Assembly: GCA_965224815.1 (NCBI GenBank)
Contig: CBDDAF010000002.1
Span: 58,931-122,930, forward strand
Origin: CAYPEL01 sp036479985
GTDB lineage: Bacteria > Pseudomonadota > Gammaproteobacteria > DSM-19610
Reading direction: 5' to 3'
Length of the DNA: 64,000 nucleotides
Below the pieces are notes generated by a model. The model was not told the DNA's origin and searched no databases. It saw only the letters and a list, made by a program, of their open reading frames with translations. Position 1 is the first letter of the stretch, and each line of letters opens with the position of its first letter. Both the position numbers and the translations under genes were made by a program. Shown in pieces: positions 34,880 to 45,689 of the stretch.

Positions 34880-35677
34880 TTAATCGTCATTGCGACCGTA
34901 AAATATTTCATTCATTTCACGCTCAACGCGCTGGCTGATTTTTACAATATCGGCAGTCGCCAGATCTTCCAGTTTTATCCCAAAAAGATAATCATCCAGT
35001 ACAAATTCATTCAGCCGCATTTTGGTGTGAAAGATTTTTTCCTGATAAACATTCACATCGAGCATCTGGTAACGCTCACGGGTATCCTGCGAGAGAAAGT
35101 TCTGAATCGAATTGATCTTATGGTCGATAAAATGCTTTTTACCCTGCTCATCGCGGGTAAATCCACGCACCCGATAATCCATGATGACAATATCGGATTC
35201 AAAGCTGTGGATCAGATAATTCAGTGCTTTCAATGGCGAAATAACACCACAGGTCGATACATCAATATCAACACGAAAAGTACTGATACCACCATCCGGG
35301 TGAATTTCGGGATAGGTATGCACCGTGACATGGCTTTTATCGAGATGCCCAACCACAGCATCGGGTAATGGACCAGGCCTGGCGCTGTTACCCGATGCGT
35401 TGGGTAGAATCGAATCTTCAGCGATCAGCATGGTGACACTCGCACCTTGCGGCTCATAATCCTGGCGGGCAATGTTAAGAATGTTCGCACCAATAATCTC
35501 GCAAACATCTTTCAATATGTGTGTCAGACGTTCCGCATTGTATTCTTCGTCAATATATTCAATATACTTCTGTTCGTGCTCAACTTCGGCATAACAAATA
35601 TCATAAATATTGAAACTCAGAGTTTTGGTCAGATTATTAAAACCCTGTAGCTTGATATTTTGCGGTATTACAGTCAT
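34880..35677 (-). CDS. speD: S-adenosylmethionine decarboxylase proenzyme
   Basis: 265 residues, full length for the E. coli-type enzyme of spermidine synthesis. Ser115 in HLDKSHVTVHTYPE is the self-cleavage site that becomes the pyruvoyl group. FNNLTKTLSFNIYDICYA, GANILNIARQDYEPQGASVT, VSTCGVISPLKALNYLIHSF and NVYQEKIFHTKM are all family signatures. It follows the VOC-protein gene by six bases on the same strand. Confidence 0.96.
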   Translation of the reverse strand: MTVIPQNIKLQGFNNLTKTLSFNIYDICYAEVEHEQKYIEYIDEEYNAERLTHILKDVCEIIGANILNIARQDYEPQGASVTMLIAEDSILPNASGNSARPGPLPDAVVGHLDKSHVTVHTYPEIHPDGGISTFRVDIDVSTCGVISPLKALNYLIHSFESDIVIMDYRVRGFTRDEQGKKHFIDHKINSIQNFLSQDTRERYQMLDVNVYQEKIFHTKMRLNEFVLDDYLFGIKLEDLATADIVKISQRVEREMNEIFYGRNDD

Positions 35678-35683
35678 GTCAGT

Positions 35684-36076
35684 TCAGGCAATCGGTGGAT
35701 GATAAATCATTTGCACAATAACGCCCTCGGGATCACTGCAGTAAAAACTGCGCGCGCCATCACGATGCGATCTCGCTGTACTTTTCATTTCGACATCGTT
35801 CGCCAACAAGTATTCATACCATTCATCCACCAGCTCCGGTGTGCTGAGAATAAAGCCGATATGGTCAAGACGTTGCGGTGTGCCCACACAATCTTCCTGC
35901 TCTGTTTTGTGTAACGCCAGATTATCATTGCCTGAGGTCAGGTAGACATTCTCTGCATCCGGCCGCCATTCAACCTGCATTCCCAGTAAGTCAACATAAA
36001 AGGCTTCTGCACGTTTAAGATCGCGGACATTCAGCGCCACGTGGCGCATTCCCGCTGTCGCTGCCGGTTTTTTCAC
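35684..36076 (-). CDS. VOC-family (glyoxalase-like) protein
   Basis: 130 residues with the paired beta-alpha-beta units of the vicinal oxygen chelate fold: MRHVALNVRDLKRAEAFYVD followed by LLGM, and LDHIGFILSTPELVDEWYEY. SFYCSDPEGVIVQMIYHPP closes it. The His and Glu metal-ligand positions are plausible, but substrate is unknown. It sits three bases after the OsmC-family gene, so these three genes with speD probably form an operon. Confidence 0.82.
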   Translation of the reverse strand: MKKPAATAGMRHVALNVRDLKRAEAFYVDLLGMQVEWRPDAENVYLTSGNDNLALHKTEQEDCVGTPQRLDHIGFILSTPELVDEWYEYLLANDVEMKSTARSHRDGARSFYCSDPEGVIVQMIYHPPIA

Positions 36077-36079
36077 AGT

Positions 36080-36496
36080 TTATTCCTCGATAATTTCATA
36101 ATCGTGTGTCACATCGGCTACCTTGCCGAGCATGATAGACGCTGAACAATATTTTTCAGCCGATAATTGAACAGCCCGTGCGACGTGCTTTTCGGCAATT
36201 CCATTACCCTTAACCACAAAATGCACGTGTATTTTAGTGAAAATTTTCGGGTCTGTCTCGGCCCTTTCGGCTTCTATTTCAACATAACAATCCGTTACCG
36301 ACTGGCGCGATTTCTCCAAAATCATCATGACATCAAACGCCGTACAGCCACCCAGCCCCAACAGCAGCATTTCCATTGGCCGTACGCCGAGATTACGACC
36401 ACCGTGCTCTGGTGGTCCATCCATTACCACGGCATGACCACTGCCTGTTTCTCCAAGAAATGTCTTGTCCTGCACCCATTTAACCCGTGCTTTCAT
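36080..36496 (-). CDS. yhfA: OsmC-family protein YhfA
   Basis: 138 residues from ATG 36496, with GGAGG nine bases upstream. MKARVKWVQDKTFLGETGSG, RPMEMLLLGLGGCTAFDVMM with the peroxidatic-type Cys, and HVARAVQLSAEKYCSASIML with the second Cys match E. coli YhfA. It lies divergent from crp, the same arrangement as in E. coli. OsmC proteins reduce organic peroxides, but the role of YhfA itself is not settled. Confidence 0.92.
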   Translation of the reverse strand: MKARVKWVQDKTFLGETGSGHAVVMDGPPEHGGRNLGVRPMEMLLLGLGGCTAFDVMMILEKSRQSVTDCYVEIEAERAETDPKIFTKIHVHFVVKGNGIAEKHVARAVQLSAEKYCSASIMLGKVADVTHDYEIIEE

Positions 36497-36637
36497 AAAA
36501 TAGCCTCCAGAATATTGCTTCAAAGATGTCCGCACACAGTGGAATGACTCTCTGCTGATTTTAGATTCAGCCAGATTGTCCGTTATTACAACCTATAAAG
36601 CGTCATCACATTTGGCCAGCGAAGGTACTTCTAAATT

Positions 36638-37285
36638 ATGTTAAACACAATAGCCAGACCCGGCACCGAACAGAAAAAATCCTCCATCGACAGATTTCTG
36701 GAGCATTGCCATCGACGCCGTTATCCGTCAAAAAGTGTGATTATTTATGAAGGTGACCAGCCGGATGTGCTGTATTATATTGTCAGTGGCTCAGTTTCGG
36801 TACTCATGGAAGATAATGAGGGTAAGGAAATTGTCCTTGCCTACCTCAATAAAGGTGACTTTTTTGGCGAGCTGGGCCTGTTTGACGAAGAAATCAATCG
36901 CAGCGCCTGGGTACGCACACGTACCGAATGTGAGCTGGCAGAAATCAGTTACAACCGCTACCGGCAGATCGCTGAGAAAAACCCAGATATCCTGTTTGCA
37001 CTGGCTTCACAAATGGCCGGTCGCCTGCGTAACACAAGCCGCAAAGTGGGTAACCTGGCTTTTCTGGATGTCACTGGTCGCATCGCTGCCACCTTGCTGG
37101 ATCTGTGTAAGCAACCGGATGCCATGACCCATCCTGACGGCATGCAAATCAGGGTAACTCGTCAGGAACTCGGCCGGATAGTCGGTTGCTCTCGGGAAAT
37201 GGCTGGGCGCGTACTGAAGTCGCTGGTTGAACAGGGACTGCTTACGGCTAAAGGGAAAACCATAGTGGTGTTTGGGACGCGTTAA
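36638..37285 (+). CDS. crp: cAMP receptor protein (CRP/Vfr)
   Basis: 215 residues. The cAMP-binding domain has SVIIYEGDQPDVLYYIVSGS, the phosphate-binding cassette GDFFGELGLFDEEINRSAWV with the Arg-Ser pair, and the long dimer helix. The DNA-binding helix-turn-helix is VTRQELGRIVGCSREMAGRV. Its size and motifs fit a true CRP/Vfr global regulator. It lies between trpC and yhfA/speD, the Pseudomonas-like order. Intact. Confidence 0.95.
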   Translation: MLNTIARPGTEQKKSSIDRFLEHCHRRRYPSKSVIIYEGDQPDVLYYIVSGSVSVLMEDNEGKEIVLAYLNKGDFFGELGLFDEEINRSAWVRTRTECELAEISYNRYRQIAEKNPDILFALASQMAGRLRNTSRKVGNLAFLDVTGRIAATLLDLCKQPDAMTHPDGMQIRVTRQELGRIVGCSREMAGRVLKSLVEQGLLTAKGKTIVVFGTR

Positions 37286-37349
37286 TCCCGGTAACCCAGA
37301 ATTAATTCTAGGTGCAGATGCAAGTTCAGAATTATCCTGCATGCTCCAC

Positions 37350-38144
37350 CTACGAAAATAATTCATTTAACTTTTCGCCTGGCTCATCGGCACGCATAAA
37401 TGCTTCTCCTACCAGGAAAGTATGTATTCCATTAGTACGCATTTTGTCCACATCTTCCCTGCTGTGAATACCACTCTCGGTTACCAGTAATCGATCAGCA
37501 GGGAAATCCTTTTTAAGCGTTAGCGTAGTATCCAGTGAGGTTTCAAAGGTTCGTAGGTTGCGATTATTGACGCCGATTAAACGTGCTGGTAATGCCAGCG
37601 CACGTGCCATTTCTTCGGTATCATGCACTTCAACAAGGGCATCCATACCCAGCTCATGGGTAATCCCTAACAGCTCCTGCAATTGTTGATCTGTCAACGC
37701 TGCAACAATCAACAAAATACAATCAGCGTTTAATGATCTGGCTTCATAAATCTGCCAGGGATCGATGGTAAAATCCTTTCTCAATACTGGTAGAGAAACC
37801 GCCGAGCGCGCCTGTTGCAGATAGGCATCACTACCCTGAAAGAAATCTATATCGGTCAACACAGATAGACAGGTAGCACCACCACGTTGATAACTTGCTG
37901 CAATCACCGCCGGTTCAAAGTCTTCACGAATCACACCTTTGCTCGGTGATGCCTTCTTAATTTCAGCAATAACCGCCGCCTGATTTGTGGCGACCTGTTG
38001 TTGCAGAGCATAGATAAAACCTCTCGTCTTATCAGCATTACCCGCTTGTTGCCGGATAGCCTGCAAGTTCACACGCGCACGCCGTTCAGCAACTTCTTCC
38101 TGCTTGCGCGTCAGGATTTTCTTTAAAATATCGGAATTCGTCAT
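37350..38144 (-). CDS. trpC: Indole-3-glycerol phosphate synthase
   Basis: 264 residues, monofunctional TrpC for the fourth step of tryptophan synthesis. IAEIKKASPSKGVIREDFEP carries the catalytic Glu/Lys, LSVLTDIDFFQGS and VLRKDFTIDPWQIYEAR the substrate site, and LIGVNNRNLRTFE, LVTESGIHSREDV and FLVGEAFMRADEPG complete the barrel. It is on the same strand as the trpD fragment, 134 bases downstream of it. Intact. Confidence 0.96.
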   Translation of the reverse strand: MTNSDILKKILTRKQEEVAERRARVNLQAIRQQAGNADKTRGFIYALQQQVATNQAAVIAEIKKASPSKGVIREDFEPAVIAASYQRGGATCLSVLTDIDFFQGSDAYLQQARSAVSLPVLRKDFTIDPWQIYEARSLNADCILLIVAALTDQQLQELLGITHELGMDALVEVHDTEEMARALALPARLIGVNNRNLRTFETSLDTTLTLKKDFPADRLLVTESGIHSREDVDKMRTNGIHTFLVGEAFMRADEPGEKLNELFS

Positions 38145-38215
38145 AATTTTATATTGAACAGTCTGTTAGTAATTTTTTTGGGCAAGGTAGCGGATCCACA
38201 TAATATGAGCAGCAG

Positions 38216-38253
38216 TGTAGGTTGGGCTTCGTACCTCAGCCACAACCTACCCA
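38216..38253. repeat. REP-like intergenic hairpin
   Basis: GTAGGTTGGG and CCACAACCTAC form an imperfect stem around CTTCGTACCTCAG, between trpD and trpC. It resembles the GTAGGTTGGGC-type hairpins scattered between genes in many proteobacteria. It is a repeat or RNA stabiliser more than a terminator, as no T run follows. Confidence 0.5.
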
Positions 38254-38278
38254 AGAGCTTTTTACTGGATCATCTCTG

Positions 38279-38570
38279 TCATGTGTTCCGGGGAAAAACA
38301 ATGAGTTGCTGGAACACCGCTTTTGCCTGACCATCTGCGATCACTTCGGCTGCTCTGGTAATACCGGCTTCCAGTGTTTCTGTCAGGCCCGCAACATAAA
38401 TCGCTGCACCAGCATTCAGCACCACGATATCCAGTGCCGAGCCGGATTCGTTATTGAGAACAGCATTAATCATAGCCAGGCTTTGCTGCGCATTTTCAAC
38501 AGATAGCCCGGATAGTCGGGTGCGCTGCAGACCAAACTGTTCTGGGGTTATACTGTAGACAGGGAAATGA
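38279..38570 (-). CDS. trpD: Anthranilate phosphoribosyltransferase, C-terminal fragment
   Basis: About 95 C-terminal residues of TrpD: ITPEQFGLQRTRLSGLSVEN, LAMINAVLNNESGSALDIVV, LNAGAAIYVAGLTETLEAGI and the end VFQQLIVFPRNT. These are the last third of the alpha/beta domain that binds anthranilate. The gene should continue another 240 or so codons to the right, but near 38,570 the bacterial sequence stops and AT-rich eukaryote-like DNA begins. It is truncated by the chimeric joint, not by a normal gene end. Confidence 0.9.
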
Positions 38571-38645
38571 TTTTATTATTACTATAATTAATGGAAATTA
38601 GTTTTAGCAATAAACGTCTATTCATAATTGCCTCCCATCCCGCCT
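38560..38645. other. Junction between bacterial and eukaryotic-type DNA
   Basis: TrpD homology ends near 38,570. The next 70 bases are AT-rich and match no feature I know. From about 38,640 the sequence has metazoan character, and a long-TIR element starts at 38,812. I see no IS end, attachment site or target duplication at the joint. Confidence 0.75.
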
Positions 38646-38811
38646 CGTTCATGCATGTGCCACGCGATTATCCCCAGACGGTCAAGGTCGCTGCCGAGTC
38701 TCGGAAAAATGTAGAAAAAACAAGGATGCGAGCACGCAACCAAATTTAGGCATATGACTACGTTTTTAAGACGCGGTAGTCGGGTTGCCAGCCAATGCAA
38801 AACATAGACGA

Positions 38812-41800
38812 ACCTGGAAATCGGGTACATACGAAATGTTTTGAGCGTTTCTGGTACGTTGAAGTATGCTGATTCAGGAACTGCATGATGCCACTCTGGA
38901 AACATTGAGCACTTTTTTTTAGAACCATTTAAAAATCACCCCTGTCAGCCAAAACATTATTGCACTGTTTACGCGTATTGCGCGGTGTCGCTACTAGTTA
39001 TCGCATTCAAACAGAACGCCCGCGCCTGCGAGCATTTGCTATTTCTGTAAAACCATGCACATTATTTCATTTCTTTGTTATACACAAATAATATATAATA
39101 CGAACACTTACTTGTGAATATATATAATGTTCGTATTCCCATAATTACAGTTATTATAACAGATTTTCGGTGTGTGCGTAAATCACATGCCGTCACGCTG
39201 TCTATGTATTGCTATCATTTTGTATCGATAGGAGCATCAGGGAAAACATGTTTAATAATAGGTAATAATTTAAATATCAAATAATCGTGATAAGATTTCA
39301 GCAGGTTAGGTAGCAAAACAACTTCTATCGTGCACCAGCGTTCTCTCAGCTATGCTTAATCGCGTAAATGTAGAGCTACACTGTACACAAGTCAGCAAGA
39401 CAGAGTCAAAGTGTATATTTCCAAACTGTCGACAAAACAAATGTCTTAGTATCGCAGGTACCCTGAGTACTGTACAACAACGATTATAGCTGCCAGTAAA
39501 TTGCATGGAGGTAACATTCCCATAGCCTTGGACAATGAGCTGCTCTTCTTCTCCATCGAGTCCTCGATAGTTACTATTAGATAGATTCCTCCCAGTGTTT
39601 GGCACAGTTGAAACCGGTAAGGTTTGGCATAGCCAGGTCTGTCCATGTGCAATTGGGGGCATCACCACATGTCATAACATGACACATGTAGAGTGCCTAC
39701 ACTGTACACAAGTGCTTAAACATTCAAACTGGACCATGTTATAGGAACTAATGTGGCGACCCGTAAACACATCAGCAGAGCAATAATCAGGCATGGTTGC
39801 AATGCAGTCTGCCAGCAGTTCCCACAAAATCGTCCATTCACAAGTGATCACAATAAAGACATTGAATGAAGATACACAAATACGGAGGGTCTGCGTTTAT
39901 GACATGGATAGGGGTCTCAACCTTACGGCAGACTACTTTTAATTTCTCAGAAGGAATGTGACTCCCCCGATTGGCCCTGCCTCGATACACTTCTGTTATT
40001 CAAGCTGACGCCACTTCCTCCAGATCTATTCGACTGTTACGGGTGCCTGAGGAAAATACATAGGCACCACTACCACATAAACCGGGCAACTGGAACGAGA
40101 AGAACAGGGAACCTGTCGTCGTCATCGTCCATGGAAGCGAGAAGCAATAGGACTTCCGACAGATTCGGCATAACTTCATAAGGACAATGAAGAACCGCAC
40201 GTGTAGGAATATTCGATGGATATGACGAATGATCTATCAAAACGAGCCAGGAGAGGAGCAGCAGCGATGTGTCACACGATCAAGCTGACTATTGAAACGA
40301 ATCTGCCTACATGGATACAATCATGAAATTACCTACAACAAATAGAACCTGATCAACATTGTCATCAGCAAAGAAAATGACTCACGTATATATATACAAT
40401 GCAAATGCAGTGGGGAGGAAACAGTGTTGGGCCTACATGTAAACATGGTTGCCACATCAACGGCTTGATCAAATCTTCCATCGACCAAGACGATGAACAC
40501 ATCAATGTTGTAGCCGATGACACGGGTATATTCGCGTTGTGATACAGTCGGCTGTTCGGCAAATGGAAAACATCTGTGTCAACAATGATCACATGGTGAG
40601 TCATTCCCTCCCTGACACTCCATTCTCTTTTATATCACCACTCGCTCTATCCAACCATCCTATCTTAGGCCTTCCTCTCTTCCGTACATTTCCATCGTCA
40701 TTCTACCTATGCAGTGCTCTTCTCTTCTCACCATATGCCCGTACCAGTTCCGCATCCTATATTGGATTTCCATTGCGATTTCTCCCACTTTCGGTTCTTC
40801 GATCCAGTATCTTTCATTCGTTATCCTGTCGACCTTTGTAACTTCCCATATCCATCATAGCAATTTCTTTTATTGTGCCTTCTGCAATGTCCCTGCTCCG
40901 ATCTTACCACTGTCATGTACAGCTTCCTCTAGGGTCTATACGTTCATTTTCTGTCACTCAACACTACACAGATTCTCTTCCAGTTCTTCTAACCGTTCTG
41001 CACGCTGAGGGGGACTTCTGTATCCAGTTCTCCATCTTCCTCTAACGTCGGTCCCAGATGCTTATTTGAATGCGTTCACTCTCTCTACTGTCTCTTCCTG
41101 TAAATGGATACGCCCAAGGAAAATCTACCTGCCTCCAACCGATCTCGCAACATACCAGTACTTGCGTCCTATGGAAGCCTTTGGCAACATTGAGCCTCCA
41201 ACAATCACGGTGTAAGATTTATGAGAACTAGAGAAAACCGTCGCATGTGTGTGCAATTATGCCATGCACGGAAGGCACGTTCAAGGCACGCAAGTTCCCA
41301 TCAGGCTGTTGGCATTGCATGTACGGCTATACAAATTACTCTATTGCTACACAACCTGCTGATTATAACGATTATTTGATATCTAAATTGTGTGTTTAGT
41401 ATTTTAAAAAAAATTCCCTGATGCTCCTATCGTTATAAAATTATAGAAATACATACACAGCGTGACGGCATGTGATTTACGCACACACCAAAAATCTGTT
41501 ATAATAACTGTAATTATGGGAATACGAACATTATATGCTTTTCACAAGTAAGTGTTCGTATTATATAATATTTGTGTATAACAAAGAAATGCAATAATGT
41601 GCATAGATTTACAGAAATAGCAAATGCTCGCAGACGCGGGCGTTCTGTTTGAATGCGATAATTAGTAGCGTAGCCGCGCAATACGCGTAAACAATGCAAT
41701 AATGTTTTGGCTGACAGGGGTGATTTTAAAATGGTTCTAAAAAAAATTGCTCAATGTTTCCCGAGTGGCATCATGCAGTTCCTGAATCAGCATACTTCAA

Positions 41801-41847
41801 AGTACCAGAAACGCTCAAAACATTTCGTATGTACTCGACTTCCAGGT
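38812..41847. mobile_element. Eukaryotic element with 434-bp terminal inverted repeats
   Basis: 38812-39245 and 41414-41847 are long inverted copies with roughly 90% or better identity by eye, from ACCTGGAA at the outer left to CGATAGGAGCATCAGGGA at the inner edge. The 2.2-kb interior has no intact gene. Around 40,440-40,530 the plus strand keeps a decayed frame (HINGLIKSSIDQDDEHINVV then ADDTGIFAL) resembling a protein widespread in invertebrate repeats. It is a non-autonomous or decayed DNA transposon, or a foldback element. Target duplications are not clear. Confidence 0.65.
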
Positions 41848-43060
41848 ATGCCCCCTGTGCCACCCGACTACGGTGCGAGCCGCGCGCTAGTCTGGGTGCT
41901 GTGCATGTGGAACAAGCAAACAACTAGGCCCCTACTTTTAAGTTAGTATGGCGTTCTGCAAAGTTAAACAAATTCAGAAAATCCAAGATAACTATGGAAG
42001 TGGGGACATGCCGAAGTGGGTGGGTGGGTCCAGATCTCATTCGGAATTTTTGTGTGGAAAATCGACCCAAAATAAAGTTTTTCGTCTATAGTATAGGGCC
42101 TACATTTCGTGACATGCCCAGGGTGCGTATTTTTTGTACGTAGGCCTATGTTGTTAGACAGTCATTGCGATATGAGTGTTCCGTCCATGTCAGAAAGTGA
42201 TAGGTTTCCAAAGAAATTGGATAGAAGGGTGCGCGGGTGGGGAGATCTCTATCCAGGTTTTTCTTTCTTTCTAACTTTGCAAAGCGCTACGCCCAGGCAC
42301 TTGCATATAGCTATCGCGCCATATTAAATTGTGTCTAGATATTCGAGCTTAGTTACCAAAGAGTAGCAAAAGTACTCAGGAATTATCGGCCAAAACGGCA
42401 ACCTGAGTAACGATATGTTGCTATAGCGATCCATCGTCACAATGAGTGGCGCGGTAATAGGCTCCTACGAACAAATTCGCTAGAAGGCCCTCGGATATTG
42501 CTCCCATGGAGCGTTTGATGTCCAATTACGAAAAATACTGAAAAAACATCGATAATTGCCACACCCGTAATTTCAAATCTAAATAGGCCCTATAATATAG
42601 GGCCTATTATATAGGGGAGACCGGGGCCAGTCCGCCTACGGGGCACGTCCGCCACTTGGCTTTTACTTCGTTACAATTCTTGTTTTGGTAATTCCGGAAA
42701 TATGACACTGTTGCACATTCATCAATGCACTTCTCACGGAAATATGAGGCTCACAAGTCAAAAATAGAAACATTGTGGGACGAAAACGTATTTTTGGAGT
42801 TAAAAGTAAAAACAATTTTTTTTTAATTATTTCAAATTCATAAACTTTTCATTGTAATTTGTCAAACTTTCATAGTGCCAAAATATAGAGTACATATTGT
42901 AGTTTCCGCCTGTCTCTTGCGTCTAATTCTATTTGATGACCTGAATTTATATTTAAACCTCAAACATCACTACCCATCTTGGGGCACGTCAGTAGTATAT
43001 AGTTGTCTATATACTACTCACGTCCGCCTACCTTCCTCGGGGCTCATCCGCCCGTAGACC
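41848..43060. other. Non-coding host DNA
   Basis: No supported gene. The palindrome TAGGCCCTATAATATAGGGC-CTA lies near 42,587-42,609, amid several TAGGCC words. Around 42,620-42,660 and 43,020-43,060 there are related GC-rich words (GGGGCACGTCCGCC, CTCACGTCCGCC) that may be the ends of another small element. Confidence 0.4.
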
Positions 43061-43119
43061 TCACCACAGTTAATGCTGCATAATGATAATAATAATGACA
43101 TTATATTCTATAATACGGT

Positions 43120-43990
43120 GTTGCATGTGCGTGAGGGCGCGTGTGTGCGCGCGCTTACGGGTGCGCGTGCGTGTGTGCGTGCATGTGTGCGTGCGTGCGC
43201 GTATATATGCATGTATTATTTTTATATTATATTATTATATATGCGGGCGCAGTTTGTGCGTACGTGTGTGCGTACGTGTATGTATGGTCTACCTATACGT
43301 ACATGCGAACGTATACATGCATACGTGTGCGTGGGCGCATGTGCGTACGCGACTGCACGCGTGCAAGGGTGCGCATGTGTGCGTATGTGTGTGCGTAATC
43401 GTCTGCAGGTGTTTGCGCGTGTGGGCGCGTGCGAATGGGCGCTTGCGGGTGCGGGCACATTCGTGCGCGCGTGAGGCTGCGCAGTGTCTATGCATGCATG
43501 TGCGTGTGGGCAAGCATGCGTGTACACGCTGGCGTACATGCAGGTGTGCGTCCGTGTGTGTATATATGCATGTACAGTGTATAGTATCATTATATTATAT
43601 TATTATTATATATGCGGGCTCAGTGTATCCGTACGTTTGTGGGTACGTGTGTGCGGACGTATATGTACGTACGTGCATGCGAGCGTATATGCGTACGTGT
43701 CTGCGGGCACATGAGTGTATGCGTGCGCGTACGTGAGTGTGCGTGTGTGAGGGTGCGCATGTGTGTATTCGTGGTGAGGGTATGGACGTGTGTGCGCGTG
43801 GCGTGCGCTTGCGGGTGCATGCACGTGCGTGCGCGTGTGAGGTTGCACATATGTATGCATGTGTCGTGCGCGTGTGGGTGCGCATGCGGGTGCGCTGGCG
43901 GGCTCGCGTACATGCGGATGTACGTGCGTGCGTGCGCGTATATGATTACTATATTATATTATTATATATGCGGGTGCAGTGTGTGCGTAC
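43120..43990. repeat. Alternating purine-pyrimidine satellite, ~365-bp period
   Basis: Over about 870 bases the sequence is almost entirely TG/CG/TA steps (GTGCGTGCGCG, TACGTGTGTGCG). A block TTATATTATTATATATGCGG recurs near 43,225, 43,595 and 43,955, giving a period of about 365 bases over two and a bit copies. Long Cys/Val/Arg-rich open frames on both strands are a by-product of this composition. Such DNA readily adopts the Z form. Confidence 0.8.
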
Positions 43991-45059
43991 CGTGTGTCAC
44001 CAGTTGCATTGTTTTAATACGATTTTCACGGCGTGGGAGCAGCTACTGTCGATTGTAGAGATGGGCTACGTTGACGTCATATCCATGGAAATATTGCGAA
44101 CATGTGGCGTAAATGCTTGGATGTCTCTGGAAGGTAGTAACATATGAAGTCGATTGGCTTACCGGTATTCAGATATCGCTTGATAGTACGATTTAAAAAA
44201 TTCTACTATGCGTGTATATGCCGAACGAGGATGTACATAATGATGATGGATTTATTGAGAATCATTATCTGTGTATAATTACGTCCCTTTCAATAATTGA
44301 TGATATATGCGACACTATAACTATCATATCAATGACGAAAGCCGTCTTTGGTAACCGACTTCAATTGTTCTGCAAGGAAAGTAATAGGAGTATCATTATC
44401 TAAAGTGAGAGATTTCTGCCGTGTGATTCATTTACGTAGTGAGTGAATACTTGAGCACACCATCGTGGTTAAACCATTGTTTATCCATAGACTCATATAT
44501 TATAGAGGATGGACATAGTATAATTCGTAATGTTTATATATGGCATTTTGGGTGTTCTTCGCATCACTTTCCCATATCTATTGACGTTGATATAGCATGT
44601 ATGCCTGAGGTTGAGAACGTAAGAGGCAACGGGTCTAATAATTAGTCGTGGGTTGCCTCTCAGCTATCGTTCACGTCTTAGCACAGGTCTCTTTTGGATC
44701 GGTATTGAGTGGTATTGTTTAATTGCATACCATAACTAGTTGGAATTAATAAATTGTTCTACATGTCTGGTTGTCTGTCTATACATTAATGTTGATAATC
44801 ACTCAATAGTGGGACATAGGCCTACACTGACAGCATGACAAACTATTATAGCAATACCATTTTAGAACAATTGAGGTCAATATTCTAATTATATTTAAAG
44901 AACCTTTGATTTGTAATCACAAACTAAGTTCTAAGAAGCTTAGGCCTAGAGTGTCCACAAAAAACTAAGAATTTTGAGACCTCACCGTGTGGATTTGTTG
45001 ATTTGATTTGATTTGATTTAATTTGGAACACATCATGTTCACAGGATAACACACGAAAG
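43991..45059. other. Non-coding host DNA with a (GATTT)n microsatellite
   Basis: No gene that I can support. A short array of GATTT units lies at about 44,999-45,022. The rest is unremarkable AT-rich sequence. Confidence 0.4.
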
Positions 45060-45345
45060 ACTTATTTCCAGTGTGGTCAATGATGACATGTGGTCTCTAA
45101 GAGTGGGTGGTGGAGTCCACGACAAGTTACAAATGTCCAGTGCAGACTGGTGGGATATTTTACTTCCCCTGGCATATAGACACCATATAGAAGGGACCGA
45201 CGGCTTTTAGTGTCTCCTCCGAAAGACCCTGGCAAAGCGGGGTAAACGGAATTGTCATAAGTTCCGAAACGAATAAGTTGCCGCAGCGGGATTTGAACAA
45301 TGGACCACCCGGTCGCCAGTCCAACCTACTCGTCCACCGCCCCCC
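45060..45345 (-). mobile_element. tRNA-derived SINE-like element
   Basis: On the minus strand, GGACGAGTAGGTTGGACTGG and later GTTCAAATCCCGC resemble the A and B boxes of a tRNA promoter, in the right order and spacing. A body with AAAGCCGTCGGTCCCTTCTA follows for about 200 bases. No cloverleaf can be drawn, so it is not a tRNA gene. A run of C lies just beyond at 45,342-45,354. Moderate confidence. Confidence 0.45.
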
Positions 45346-45689
45346 CCCCCCCTGTTACATTCATTCACTAATGTCTTATTTGCCTCTCTTCAATTTCGAA
45401 CCCCCCTACCAAAAATCCTGCGTACATGCCTGGGTAGGCCTAAGCCTAGTAGGCGGGCTGCATTGCAGGCGGGCTGGAGTGATCAACGGAACGAAGCGGA
45501 ATCTGCGGAACAGACCGCCCGAATCTCAACTTTACCTGGTCACTGGTGTAACAAACCGCGTAATATTGGCTATGTGTTTCGCAACATAATGATACATGGC
45601 AAATAGTCCACTGAATATACAATGAAACCTGTCCTACAATATTAATTCCTAAAAGTGAGATTAAGGTGCCCCCCCCCCCAGTAATCTTA

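Noticed and set aside
40365..41008. Ser/Phe-rich frames inside the long-TIR element
   Set aside because: Low-complexity and contradictory on the two strands; only a decayed ADDTGIF frame looks like real former coding sequence.
43073..44147. Several long Cys/Val/Arg- or His/Thr-rich open frames on both strands
   Set aside because: They are produced by the alternating TG/CG repeat and occur in most frames at once; no domain or start context supports them.
45290..45345. Possible tRNA gene from the GTTCAAATCCC box
   Set aside because: No acceptor or anticodon stems can be formed; better explained as a SINE head.
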